A DNA stretch of 64,000 nt from Thecamonas trahens ATCC 50062. Lineage: Eukaryota; Apusozoa; Apusomonadida; Apusomonadidae. The notes under the pieces are model-generated. The model did no database searches and was not told the DNA's origin. It saw only the letters and a list, made by a program, of their open reading frames with translations. The first letter of the stretch is position 1; the number at the start of each line of letters is the position of its first letter. The stretch covers positions 86,207 to 150,206 of the forward strand of contig NW_013657620.1 in the NCBI RefSeq assembly GCF_000142905.1. The letters run 5' to 3'. The position numbers and the translations under genes are program-made. Below are positions 48,874-58,832 of the stretch, piece by piece.

Positions 48874-49665
48874 CTACACCGCCATCCGCCGCCGATTTGT
48901 GCCGAGGCAGTGCACAGCGCAGCCACGTCGCAGGCCGCCACGTGTCCGTCCCCAGCACCCAGTACCCAGCGCCCAGCCCCAGCGCCAGTCCCCCCCCCCC
49001 CCCCCCCACGCCCCCCCAGCCCCACCCGCCAGCCAGCCGACCACCATTCCATGCATTCCATGTCACCATGAGTCACATCCCCTTCCTCCCCGCCCCCCCC
49101 TCCCCCNNNNNNNNNNNNNNNNNNNNNNNNNNNNNNNNNNNNNNNNNNNNNNNNNNNNNNNNNNNNNNNNNNNNNNNNNNNNNNNNNNNNNNNNNNNNNN
49201 NNNNNNNNNNNNNNNNNNNNNNNNNNNNNNNNNNNNNNNNNNNNNNNNNNNNNNNNNNNNNNNNNNNNNNNNNNNNNNNNNNNNNNNNNNNNNNNNNNNN
49301 NNNNNNNNNNNNNNNNNNNNNNNNNNNNNNNNNNNNNNNNNNNNNNNNNNNNNNNNNNNNNNNNNNNNNNNNNNNNNNNNNNNNNNNNNNNNNNNNNNNN
49401 NNNNNNNNNNNNNNNNNNNNNNNNNNNNNNNNNNNNNNNNNNNNNNNNNNNNNNNNNNNNNNNNNNNNNNNNAACCCCCCCCCCCCCCCCCCCGACCACC
49501 CCCCGCACCCCCCGCACCCCCCTCCCCCCCTCGCCACTCTGCCCTGCTGCTGCACGTCTGTGCTTTGCCCAGGTGCGGCTACACATTCGATGCAGCCACC
49601 GTCGCACATACCACTCTCTGGTACAGACAGACTGTGTGCGGATACCGGTAGACGGTTTGCGACAC
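48874..49665. other. Carrier intron and divergent promoter region with assembly gap
   Basis: On the minus strand this holds the intron before the carrier exon, with poly-C runs at about 48988-49008 and 49474-49493 (written on the plus strand). On the plus strand it is the promoter of the phosphoesterase gene. The 366-N gap sits in the middle. I could not find the carrier's first exon in the readable part. Confidence 0.55.
49107..49472. other. Assembly gap (366 N) flanked by poly-C
   Basis: The third gap in the window bordered by C runs. It likely hides part of the first intron and possibly the first exon of the mitochondrial carrier. Confidence 0.95.
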
Positions 49666-51174
49666 ATGGTTCGGGTGGGGACTGTGATGGCTATGGCAGC
49701 CGTGGTGGCTGTGGTGGCCTTGGCGGCCGTGGTGGCCGAAGCGCGCGGAGCAGTGGTCGGCGGAGCGGACGACGGTGGAGAAGGCAAGACGGGCGAGGGT
49801 GGGGCCAGGAGAGCCCAGCATGTCATCGTGCTGATGATGGAGAACCACTCGTTTGACAACGTGTTTGGCTTCCTCCCCGGAGTCGGATCGCTCTCGACAG
49901 AGGTGTTCAACTACGTCGAGGCCGGCAACATGTCGTCGGAGCGTGTCAACGTCACCCGTGGCGCGCCGTACTGTGTCAAGCCTGATCCCATCCATATTGT
50001 GCCTGATGTCGGCGATCAAGTGACGGCGCCCAACTCGGCGTTTGGTCATGGCTATGCGCCTACCATGGGCGGCTTTGTGGAGAACTTTGTCCGCCGGACC
50101 AAGGCCACGCGTCCTGCCGAGGTCATGGCTGGCTACACGCCCGAGCAGCTTCCGGTCCTCTCGGCGCTTGCGCGCAACTTTCGCGTCTACACCCGGTGGC
50201 ACTCGGCGGTTGCTGGCTCGACTGGCATCAATCGGCTGTTTGCTCATGCCGGCACGAGCGGATCGTACACCGGCGGTGAGTACGAGGCGCCGGGGCTCAA
50301 GCTCGAGGCGCCGACCCTGTTCGAGGCGCTCATGGCCGAGGGCGTGTCGACCCGGATTGAGTACGTCGACTTTTGCTCAGCCCATGCAATCAAGCCGCTC
50401 GCCGACAAGCACCGCCACATCTTTTCGCGATCGCACAAGCTGGAGGCGTTCTTCACCTCGCTCCGAGAAGGGACGCTCGCCAACTACACCTGGGTTGTCC
50501 CACAGCTTCTCCCTGCGCTTGACGCGTACCCGACCTCGATGCACCCATCCGGCGACATCCGTGCCGGCGAGGCTCTCATCAAGAACGTGGTTGAGTCGCT
50601 GATGGCGTCGCAGTACTGGAACGACACGATCCTCCTCATCACCTTTGATGAGCACGGTGGCTTCCATGACACCGCCCCGCCACCCGGCCCGGGCGTCGGC
50701 TCTGGCCCGGTCCCGGACCCCAACCCCGACATCGCGCCGCATCCGTACACGTACGACTTTACTCGCCTCGGTGTCCGGGTTCCGACCCTCCTTGTCTCTC
50801 CATGGGTCGACGCCGGCGTCGACGACACTCTCTACTGGGGCTCGTCGGTTCCGGCCACTGTGGCTGCCCACTTTGGGCTCACCTCGCCCCCGCTCACCTC
50901 GCGCATTGCTGCCGCACCGCGCTTCAACGTCGACCTCAGATCGTCGCCGCGCGCTCCTTCGTCGTATCCCGCCGTCCTCCCGGAGCCTGCGCCAGGCCCC
51001 TACTGCCGCATCCTCCGCAGCGATCCAGCCTACGGCGAGGAGTTCCTCAGCATGTATCAGACCCTCCTCGACGAAGCCGGCATCTGCCTCCCCGCGCACT
51101 CGCGCGATGTCACCACAGCCTACCAGGCACACCAGTGGCTCTTATCCGCCATCGCCGCCTTGTTCGGCCAGTGA
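49666..51174 (+). CDS. Secreted phosphoesterase family protein (phospholipase C / acid phosphatase type)
   Basis: The 502-residue protein starts at ATG 49666 with a signal peptide (MAMAAVVAVVALAAVVAEARG). The catalytic core follows the PF04185 phosphoesterase pattern: HVIVLMMENHSFDNVFGFLP at the start, GFVENFVRR and LPVLSALARNFRVYTRW in the middle, ILLITFDEHGGFHDTAPPP with metal and active-site residues, and VRVPTLLVSPWV. Eukaryotic and bacterial members cleave phospholipids or phosphomonoesters. Several NxS/T sequons (NMSSE, NVTRG, NYTWV, NDTI) fit a secreted glycoprotein. There is no C-terminal anchor. A digestive or lysosomal role is a reasonable guess. Confidence 0.88.
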   Translation: MVRVGTVMAMAAVVAVVALAAVVAEARGAVVGGADDGGEGKTGEGGARRAQHVIVLMMENHSFDNVFGFLPGVGSLSTEVFNYVEAGNMSSERVNVTRGAPYCVKPDPIHIVPDVGDQVTAPNSAFGHGYAPTMGGFVENFVRRTKATRPAEVMAGYTPEQLPVLSALARNFRVYTRWHSAVAGSTGINRLFAHAGTSGSYTGGEYEAPGLKLEAPTLFEALMAEGVSTRIEYVDFCSAHAIKPLADKHRHIFSRSHKLEAFFTSLREGTLANYTWVVPQLLPALDAYPTSMHPSGDIRAGEALIKNVVESLMASQYWNDTILLITFDEHGGFHDTAPPPGPGVGSGPVPDPNPDIAPHPYTYDFTRLGVRVPTLLVSPWVDAGVDDTLYWGSSVPATVAAHFGLTSPPLTSRIAAAPRFNVDLRSSPRAPSSYPAVLPEPAPGPYCRILRSDPAYGEEFLSMYQTLLDEAGICLPAHSRDVTTAYQAHQWLLSAIAALFGQ

Positions 51175-51520
51175 TGGGATGAAGCCCCTGCACGCCCCCT
51201 CTCCCCTCCCTGCCCGCGCCCCTGGTGAATTTTCAACACTCTTTTCTGTTGCACCGATCACCCGATCACCCGACCCTTCTCACCCTGCCTACTCTGCCCG
51301 AAGCAGTGGCCATCAAACAGTCGCCGGCCGAAACGGTCGCCGGCCGAAACGGTCGCCGGCCGAAACGGTCGCCGGCCGAAACGGTCGCCGGCCGAAACGG
51401 TCGCCGGCCGACAGACCGTTTGCCACTCGACCGACTCGGGGCCAGCGGCACCAGGTAACGCACGCCAACGACGACGACGACGACGACCACCACCACCCCG
51501 CCGGATACTCTGGTGTGAGG
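51175..51520. other. Spacer with a 16-bp GC-rich tandem repeat
   Basis: The 346 bases lie between two plus-strand genes. They contain the repeat at 51320-51412 and a CGACGACGACGACGACCACCACC run just before the next start. No gene. Confidence 0.5.
51320..51412. repeat. 16-bp tandem repeat GTCGCCGGCCGAAACG, nearly six copies
   Basis: Units at 51320, 51336, 51352, 51368, 51384 and a partial one at 51400 are identical. Each contains the palindrome GCCGGC, so the array holds six evenly spaced copies of it. It lies about 110 bases upstream of the acidic-protein ATG. Confidence 0.93.
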
Positions 51521-51755
51521 ATGAGCTCCGGGTGGGCAGACGACTTTGAGCTGTCGCAGGATGATCCTGTGGACGTCCAGGTGGCGAGCCTGGTGGCAGC
51601 CTGGGACACTGGCGGTGGGCAAGGCGGAGCTGGTCGAGGCGCTGATGGTGGTGGGCATGGGAATGGGGACGGGAATGGGGATGGGGATGATCATCGGCCG
51701 GGCAACATCCACGCCGACCGCCACACCGATGGTGGCAATGGTGGTGGGCATGGGA

Positions 51756-51788
<33 letters not shown>

Positions 51789-53331
51789 GCAATGATGATG
51801 GGGATGATGATGGCGATGGTGATAGTGATGGCGAGTACGAGTACGAGTACGAGTACGAGCATGTGAACGTGCCCGTCGACTATCCCTCGGACGCTGGCTT
51901 TCCGCCCGCTGTTGGCGCCAAGGGCTATCCGGTCTCCGACTCGGAGATGGACTCGTTGGATCACGAGCTGATGACGGCCAACGTCGAGTCCGACGGCACC
52001 GTCACTGCTAGGTGCAACGATGATGACCCTTTTCCCAACGAAGATACCATGCTCGACGACATCCGTGACATCATCGATGACGTCGAGCCGTCTACCACCG
52101 ACTTTGATCCCGACGGCGACGCCAGCTCGGTGGCCTCGTCGGAAACCGTTGCCTGCGCTAGTGATGACTTTCAAGACCAACACGATGCCATGGCACTTCT
52201 CCGCGCCGACTCGGCCGTCGCTACCGACCGGCCGTCACTCTCGCCGCCTGCCCAGAATTTGGGTGGCGACGACTCGCTGCAGCTCTCGCCGATCTCCGAC
52301 TCGATTCCGCCGCGGTACCAGACCGTCACCTGCGACATCACTGAAGTCACAGCCGAGGTGTTCGGCGACCACACGGCGTCGACGTCGTCGGACGACCCGT
52401 TCGAGTCCGACGACGATCCTGCTGCGCTCGAGGCCGCTGTTGCCCGTCGTGCTCAAGAGATCAAGAACGCACTCGGCGGGCACTCGCTCTTCTCCACTCG
52501 GTCGTCACCGCCAGTCCCCGGCCCGTCGTCGTACGTCCTGGCCTCGACCCTCTTTCCGCCGCGCGCCTCGTCGCTCGGTCCGGGCATCCTCTCGCCAGCC
52601 CCGCCCGATCTATACAATTCGTCGCTGTTGTCACGCACCTCCCATCACGCGCCATCAACAACACCGCCGCCGGCGGCAACACCTCCGCGGTCCGCCATCT
52701 TTTTCCCCCGCGCCGCCGCATATCCGAGTCGCCGCCGTCAGACGCCTCCCGATTCTCGTTCCTCACCTCTGTCCCGCCGCCGTCGCGACTCTCGCCGCCA
52801 CGCAATGTGTCGGCGCCACCGCCACGCGCGTCGCTGTTTTCGGATCTGGACGCCACACGGCTTCCACCTCGTCCGCGCTCGCCGCGGCTCGAACGGAGCT
52901 CACTGCCGCCGGTCCCGCGCTCGTCAATCTTTATCAATCACGACGTCCGCTCCTCGCCACCATCGACATCGTCTTCTCAGCGAACGCAGCTGTTTGCCTC
53001 GCGCGAGTCGGTGCCACGATCTGTGGCTCCGTCGGCCGTGCTCGACACCGTCCCAGTCCGCGGTCCGTCGTCGCGGGTGGCAGTTCTCGCCGAGCCAGAG
53101 CTCTCCGACAAGGAAGCGCGACTGCTGGCTCAGCTCGAGGCGGCCCGGGCCGAGCTGGAGGCTGAGCGAGCACGATTCCGAGACATGATGATTCGCATGC
53201 CGCGCGAGGCGCTCGCGGCCCGGCTCTCGCCGCCCACCCTCGGAGTCGGCGACGCCGGCCTCGGCCTCGCCTCGCACCACGAAGTCGACCGCAAGCTCTC
53301 AGACGCCTGGTCGTCGTTCACGGGGCGATGA
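51521..53331 (+). CDS. Unknown acidic low-complexity protein with C-terminal coiled coil (one-base frameshift)
   Basis: ATG at 51521 (SSGWADDFELSQDD). The first part is acidic, with a Gly-His-Gly-Asn run from a GGGCAT hexanucleotide repeat and a YEYEYEYE run. The middle has many DxxSS and DDD patches (possible casein-kinase-2 sites). Near 52700-52709 (T5 C5) the frame must gain one base; after that PPSDASRFSFLTSVPPP and VSAPPPRASLFSDLD continue. The end is a coiled coil (KEARLLAQLEAARAELEAER) and LSDAWSSFTGR before the stop at 53331. About 600 residues once joined. No domain recognised. Confidence 0.65.
51650..51860. repeat. GGGCATGG/GAGTAC repeats inside the acidic protein
   Basis: Interrupted GGGAATGGGCATGG-type hexanucleotide repeats, then GATGATGG runs, then four GAGTAC copies. 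They encode Gly-His/Asn, Asp-Gly and Glu-Tyr runs. Confidence 0.85.
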
Positions 53332-53347
53332 CCGCGCAGCTTTGTCC

Positions 53348-56300
53348 TCACGCCTGCCATGCCGCAGCAGCAAGAGCCTCGCTAGGGTTTGACAGAGCCG
53401 TCAGGTTCTGGATTTGAGCCTGCGCCAGTGCGAGCAAAGCCGTCACGTCGGTCTCAAACGCCGCGCCGGAGACCTCGCCGGCACCCAGCACGCGCGACAG
53501 TGCCACCCGGTACGTGCACACCAGCATGTCGATAAAGGCAACCATCACCATCCGCACATCGGCAAGGTCGTCCTGCATCAGCGCCTGCACAGCCTGCCGC
53601 TGCTGGGAGAGGAAGAGCCGCAGGTGAGCGTCACGGCCACTGGCCGGCAGGCAGTCGAGAAGGTTAGAGACAAGCCGGACGGCAGCGGCGCCGTCGCGTC
53701 CAAGAATGGCGTCAACCTTGTCGACTTCTTGCGGTACCACGTCGAGCCGCGCGAGCGTGTCGACCGCCACCACAACCGGCGGGTAGATCGAGGCTACAGG
53801 CTCGAGCGCTTCCAGCACCGCAGTCTGGGTCAGGCCCGACAGCGTGGGCGACACCAGCGCCGCCCGCAGGTACAGGTCATCGACCACCGCAGGATCCATC
53901 GACGGCTCAAACTGGCGGACAAGGCGGTCAAACTGGACAAAGTTGATCAGCCCGTCCTCATCCGAGTCGAGCGTGTTGAACAGCTCGATGAGCGCCGCCC
54001 GCCGCTGCATCAGCACCCGCGAGTAGCCCTCAGCAACCTCGGCGAGAACCAGCGAGAGGGCGACCTGGGCGTGCATCGTCGGGTCGCCGCGAAGCACCGC
54101 GGTGGCCCCGCCCCAGTCCTCAACCTCGACCGGAAACGCCCGCTGCGAGATGCGGTCGACCATGGCCTGGACCACTCTGATGCCGCAGTGCCGGAACGCT
54201 GCCCGCACCACCTGTTGCACCAGTGCAAGGTGGACCCGCGCGTCTCCCGGCAGCACCGACGCGCACGCCGAGTCCTTCGCCACCGCTTCGTCGTCGCCTC
54301 CAGCGGCCTCCTCTTCGGCTTGACGCCGAGACACACTCCCACCAAACACCACCCCAAACGGCGAGTGGCCGATGCCTGCGAGCACCGCCATAGCTGCCCG
54401 GAACACCGCGTCCGAGTACCCACCAGAGAGGAACCGCATGAAGAGTCGGATGATGCCGTCGCGTCGCTCGCCATAGGCATCAACCGCCGCCAGCAGTGCA
54501 AGCCCAGAATCGATCGCGACCTGGCCCGACTGCTCACTTCCGATCAGGTGAACCAGGAGCTCCTCCGAGAATGGGCCGAGGCCGGCCATTGGGTCGATTT
54601 CCTCGCTGCGGACTGCCGACGGCGTCGACGCACGCAGTGCACGGTCTGCTGCGCCGTAGTAAAACTGGTAGATAAACTCGTGGAGCCACTCGACCGTCGG
54701 GACTTGGACTTCTTCCACCTCGCTCGTTCGCCACACCCCGAGGCCAAGCATCTTCTGCATGGTCTTATGTCGCGACTCGCTAGTCTCTCTCGCCAGGGAC
54801 CGTGCCGAGCTGCACGACGAACTGGTGCTGGAGCTTGATCCCGAGCTGGAGCTTGAAGTTCCAGACGACCGCGGCGACGACTGCGAGCCGACCGCGGCGA
54901 CGACTGCGAGCCGGGCTCGTTGGTCACACTCGAGTCGCCAACCCGGACCAGCGCCAGCGAGCCCTGGTGTTGCTGGAGCTCGACCGTGAGCGTGAAGCCG
55001 AGACCGAGGCCGAGACCGAGGCCGAGACCGAGGCCGAAATCGAGGCTGACTCGTACGAATAGCACGAGGAGGCTGAGCCCGAGCGTTTTTGCCGCTTCTT
55101 GCGGACTCTGATCCGCTTGCGCCGTCTTGGCCTTGGCCCTGATCCTGGTCTTGGTCTTGGTCTTGGTCTTGGTCTTGGTCCTGGTCTTGGGAACCGGCTC
55201 GGCGACTAAACCTGCCGACGACAACCGCTTGTGCAGCCGCTTCCGCAGCCGGCGCTTCAGTCGCTTCTTCAGCCGGCGCTTTGCACGTCGCTCCAGAATC
55301 TCGAGCACGCGCGCCTCATACGCGCCAAGCGCATCAGGCGAGAGATCAAAGTTTGAGGTCGAGCCGCCGTGTGTCCGTGTGTAGAGCAAGTTGCCAAAGG
55401 TCCTGTTCTGAGTCTCAAACGCGTTGCGCGGTGGGTGGATGAGCGTGTCGACCTTGCAGCTCTTTTCCTCAAATAGCTTGAACGGCAGCGAGGTGTCGAC
55501 AAGTGTGGGGAGTGCGTCAATCTCGCCGTCAACGCCGGTCTGGACCGCCACCGTCTTGAGAAGTGCGCGCTTGCGGGTGTGTGCGGCGCCAACGCCGGGG
55601 CCGGGGCCAGCGCCAAGTACCTTGTCCACAGCGGCCTGAAACGCCGACGCCCGGCGGCCCTTGAGCCGCGCAGCCTCCTGCAGAGCAGCATCAGTGTCAG
55701 CGTCAGCCTTGACCTCGCCGCCTGACGCTGCACGCGCCATCATCGACACGTGCAGAGCACGCTGCGTCGCCGCCAGCTGGCTTTTGAGCTTGTTGGCCTT
55801 GTTCGTCAGTTTCTTTTGGACCTTGAGCGAGCGCAGCTGCTCGGCCTGGAGCAGCTGGCGCTCAAACTCGAGCTGGTGCTCGAGCGAGACAATGTTGGCT
55901 TCGAGCTCGCGCTTGGCTGTGGTCCACTTGCTAGCCTCGGCTTTGAGCTTGGCATGAGACTCGGAGGCCGTGAGCATGGTCGACTTGAGCTCGTCCACCT
56001 TGGACTGCCACTCCTCCAACTGCGAGGCCAGCTCAACCTTGTACGCCTTTTCCAGCCGCATCTGCTCCTGGCGCTCTGAGACGTCAGTCTTGGTCTGGGC
56101 ATTGAGCTCACGCGCTTCAGCAACCTCGCCGCGCATCGACGCCGCCTGTGCCTCCAACTGGCTCACTCGTGACTCGTAGACATGGACAGCCTCGTCCAAA
56201 TTGGCCTGCAGCGCCTCGATCATCGAGTTGAGCAGCATGCCGCGTGACCAGTCTGACGCGGCGACCTGGCGGACCATCTCATGGAGCGCAACGCCATAAG

Positions 56301-57618
56301 CATCGCGCACCGCGGTCAGCCTCCCGAGCTCGTCCTCGGCATCGCCGACGTCGTCAAGCTTGGAGCCACGCTTTCCACTCCATTCAGCCGTGGCGTTCGT
56401 CACCATCTTCTCGAGCGCGTCCGAGAGAAAGCCGACCTGCGCCGGCGCCGACGGGTGCTTAGCCGGAAAGGCGACGACATGGTACTGCGAGTCGGCAAAG
56501 TGGACCTCGTACCGCTCGTCGTACTCGACCGGCCGGATGAAAAGATGCTTGACCACGTGATACCTCTCGGGAATGCGCGACGGGAGCGAGAGCATGAGCT
56601 TGGCCTGTGCGCCTGGGTCGGCGGCGCCCATAGACGAGGCGCCGAAGTTGAGCTCTTCAGCGGCATCAGTTTCGGCTAGCCAATCCGAACTTGCTGCCAT
56701 ATCAAAGTCGATGTTCGAGTCGAGCTCACTAAACGCGCGAGGAGTATCATACATGCCCGACTTGCGGCGCATTGCCTGGAATCGCTCGGCTACCGACTCG
56801 ATTGAGAACTCGGAGCCGCGGCGGATGCTCGAGGTCACCGCCACCGACGACCGCCGCGGACTACTGGACTCGAGTGTGGCTTTGCGAGACTTGAACGAGC
56901 CGAGACTTGCGCGGACTTTGCCCCATGACGACAGCGAGCTGCGCGACACGGCCTGCGACTCCGTCTCACCGCCACTCGCGTCATCAGGCATCGCCACCGA
57001 GGACATCGACGACGACAGCGGATCGGCCTTCTTCTCGCCCCACGGCAACAAGCTCTTGTCGGTGCTCTTGCCGCGGGCAGAGAGGGTGACCACTGACCGC
57101 CGCCGTGGCGACGCCAATCGGTACTTGGCCAGCGTCTCATCGTCGAGACTGGTGTCTGCTCCCGCGTTCTTGCCGCCCTTCGACGACGGCGGCGAGCCCG
57201 GAGGCGAGCCGCCCGACACCGACCGCTCCGTCAGCGGAGTCAGGCCCGTGCGGACCGCGTCGCGGCTTCTTGCCTGCGACCGGCTATGAGACGACGGCGA
57301 GGATGGCGGCGAGCCCAGCGACGGTGGGCCAGGCGAGGGCGGTGTCCGTGGCGACACTGGCGGCGATGGCGACGACGGCGACAACTCGCGCGCGGCCGCC
57401 CGTCGCACCGCCCGCTGCAGCAGCCCAGTCCGCAACGAAGGCACTTTTGGCGACGAGTTGCTTCGCGACCGTCCCGCCCCCACACTCCGTGCCCGCTCAT
57501 GTACACCTATGTTTGCGTGGTTGGCCGGAGGTGTGTGTGTGGTGACTGGGCGTGGTGGAGGAAAGGGGCAAGCGGTGGCGCCACTCTGGCGCTGTTGCTG
57601 TTTGTTGATCAGGCGCAC
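53348..57618 (-). CDS. Large coiled-coil protein with C-terminal EF-hand (split by a 23-bp duplication)
   Basis: One gene in two frames of about 1,420 codons. The N-terminal third is Ser/Pro/Arg-rich. A folded part (about 56400-56620 in window coordinates) has ERYHVVKHLFIRPVEYDERY and SQYHVVAFPAKHP. A long coiled coil follows (55750-56200). Then come a basic run (KRRLKKRLKRRLRKRLHKR), a Gly-Leu tract and a Ser-rich linker. The C-terminal helical domain includes an EF-hand loop (DSDEDGLINF, at about 53945-53975), so calcium binding is likely. The frame changes at a perfect 23-base tandem copy (54867-54889 and 54890-54912); deleting one copy gives EPGSQSSPRSSGTSSSSS and one open frame. No ATG lies in frame near 57618, so the true start is uncertain. 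Confidence 0.68.
54867..54912. repeat. Exact 23-bp tandem duplication inside the EF-hand protein gene
   Basis: GACCGCGGCGACGACTGCGA plus GCC appears twice back to back without a mismatch. Because 23 is not a multiple of three it splits the reading frame. Confidence 0.95.
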
Positions 57619-57763
57619 CCGACCCGATCAACCATTTTTTCCCACTTTGGCGACAGCCGACTCCGACGGCTTTTTCCTGAACGCTTTTGATCGATCACGC
57701 CAAACAGACGCTCACTTCAGCACACCACCCACAGAGAGAGCAAGAGAGAGACCGCCATCATCG

Positions 57764-58776
57764 ATGTCGTCCTCAGGCTATCAGCTCGTAGCACAAGACG
57801 AGAGTGCGGGCAACGGGGTGCATGGGTACGAGCCGCCCCCGCCTACCTCCAACGGGGAGCGGGACCAGGCTCGGCACGGCAGGCGGGGAGCGGTGGGGAG
57901 GGTACGGTCGAGTGCCCGTTCTGCACATGCGTTCTCCAGCGACCGGCTGGCGCTCTGGTTGTCCGCTGCGGTGTGTGTACCAATGTCATTAGCCTCCAGT
58001 CAGGGCATCCTTCCCCGGTCCCTGGGGCGGTGGTAGCTGGGGCGCCTGGTCAGCCTGCTGGCGCTGTATCGTCGCCCTCGGCCTTGGCCTCGCCACCGCC
58101 GCTCCAGCCGCAGCCGAGAACACGGCCACTCCCTGCTCGTCTCAAGACCATCATCGTTTGTCCTCGCTGTGAGCTCCATCTCGCCCGTCCTCCGCCCTCC
58201 TCACCGGCATATGTCAATTGTGTCCGCTGCGGCATCGCCGTCGACTGCCGCAAGCCGTTGCGCTCCGGCCTGCCGCGGGATGCCTGGGCGCCTGATGGCA
58301 CTCAGATTCCCGCCGGTCTGCCTGTCACCCTCGCGCCGGGATCGGCTGCCCCTGTTGCGGTCTCGTATGCCGGCATTTCGGGCATCGTTCCGGCAGGCGT
58401 TCCGCCGCAGATGGGTGTTTCGGATCCTGCGGGCGTTTCGGGTCCGGTTCCGAGCCAAGCTGGTGGGGCCCCGCCTCTTCCGCCGCACTGGGAACGCAAG
58501 TGGGACGCAGAGCGCGGCCGGTACTACTACGTCAACCATCGTGATCGGACGACGTCGTGGACGCCACCGGATCCAGAGCTCGAGGCGGTCATCGCAGCGT
58601 CGCTGGCAGAGACTACCGGGGCTAGCGGCTCGACCGGTTGTGACTCGGGCGGCAGTGCTGACGACGATGATGAGGAGCTGCAACGGGTGCTGGAGCTGTC
58701 ACGGCTGGAGGCCGAGGCGGCGGCGGCAGCAGCGGGTGCGGCGGATGGCGGCGATAGCTCCGGTGACGAGGTATGA
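57764..58776 (+). CDS. LSD1-type zinc-finger, WW-domain and UIM-like protein (one-base frameshift)
   Basis: ATG at 57764, about 337 residues after one base is restored in the G runs near 57884-57900 (GSGGEGTVECPFC). Domain order: an LSD1-type zinc finger (ECPFCTCVLQRPAGALVVRC, then GVCTNVI), a second C2C2 finger (CPRCELHLA, CVRCGIAVDC), a WW domain (LPPHWERKWDAERGRYYYVN, then TSWTPPDPE) that binds Pro-rich ligands, and an acidic ubiquitin-interacting-type helix (DDDEELQRVLELSRLEAEA). LSD1 fingers are best known in plant cell-death regulators and metacaspases. This combination points to an adaptor linking a Pro-rich partner to ubiquitin; inference. Confidence 0.82.
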
Positions 58777-58832
58777 GTCGGGGCCGACTCGGCGGGTCAT
58801 GTCGGGTGTGTGCCGAGTTTACGGGTGACCGG

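Noticed and set aside
50645-51520. Extension of the acidic protein back into the phosphoesterase gene
   Set aside because: It overlaps a well-supported gene in another frame and passes through the 16-bp repeat. The ATG at 51521 is adequate.
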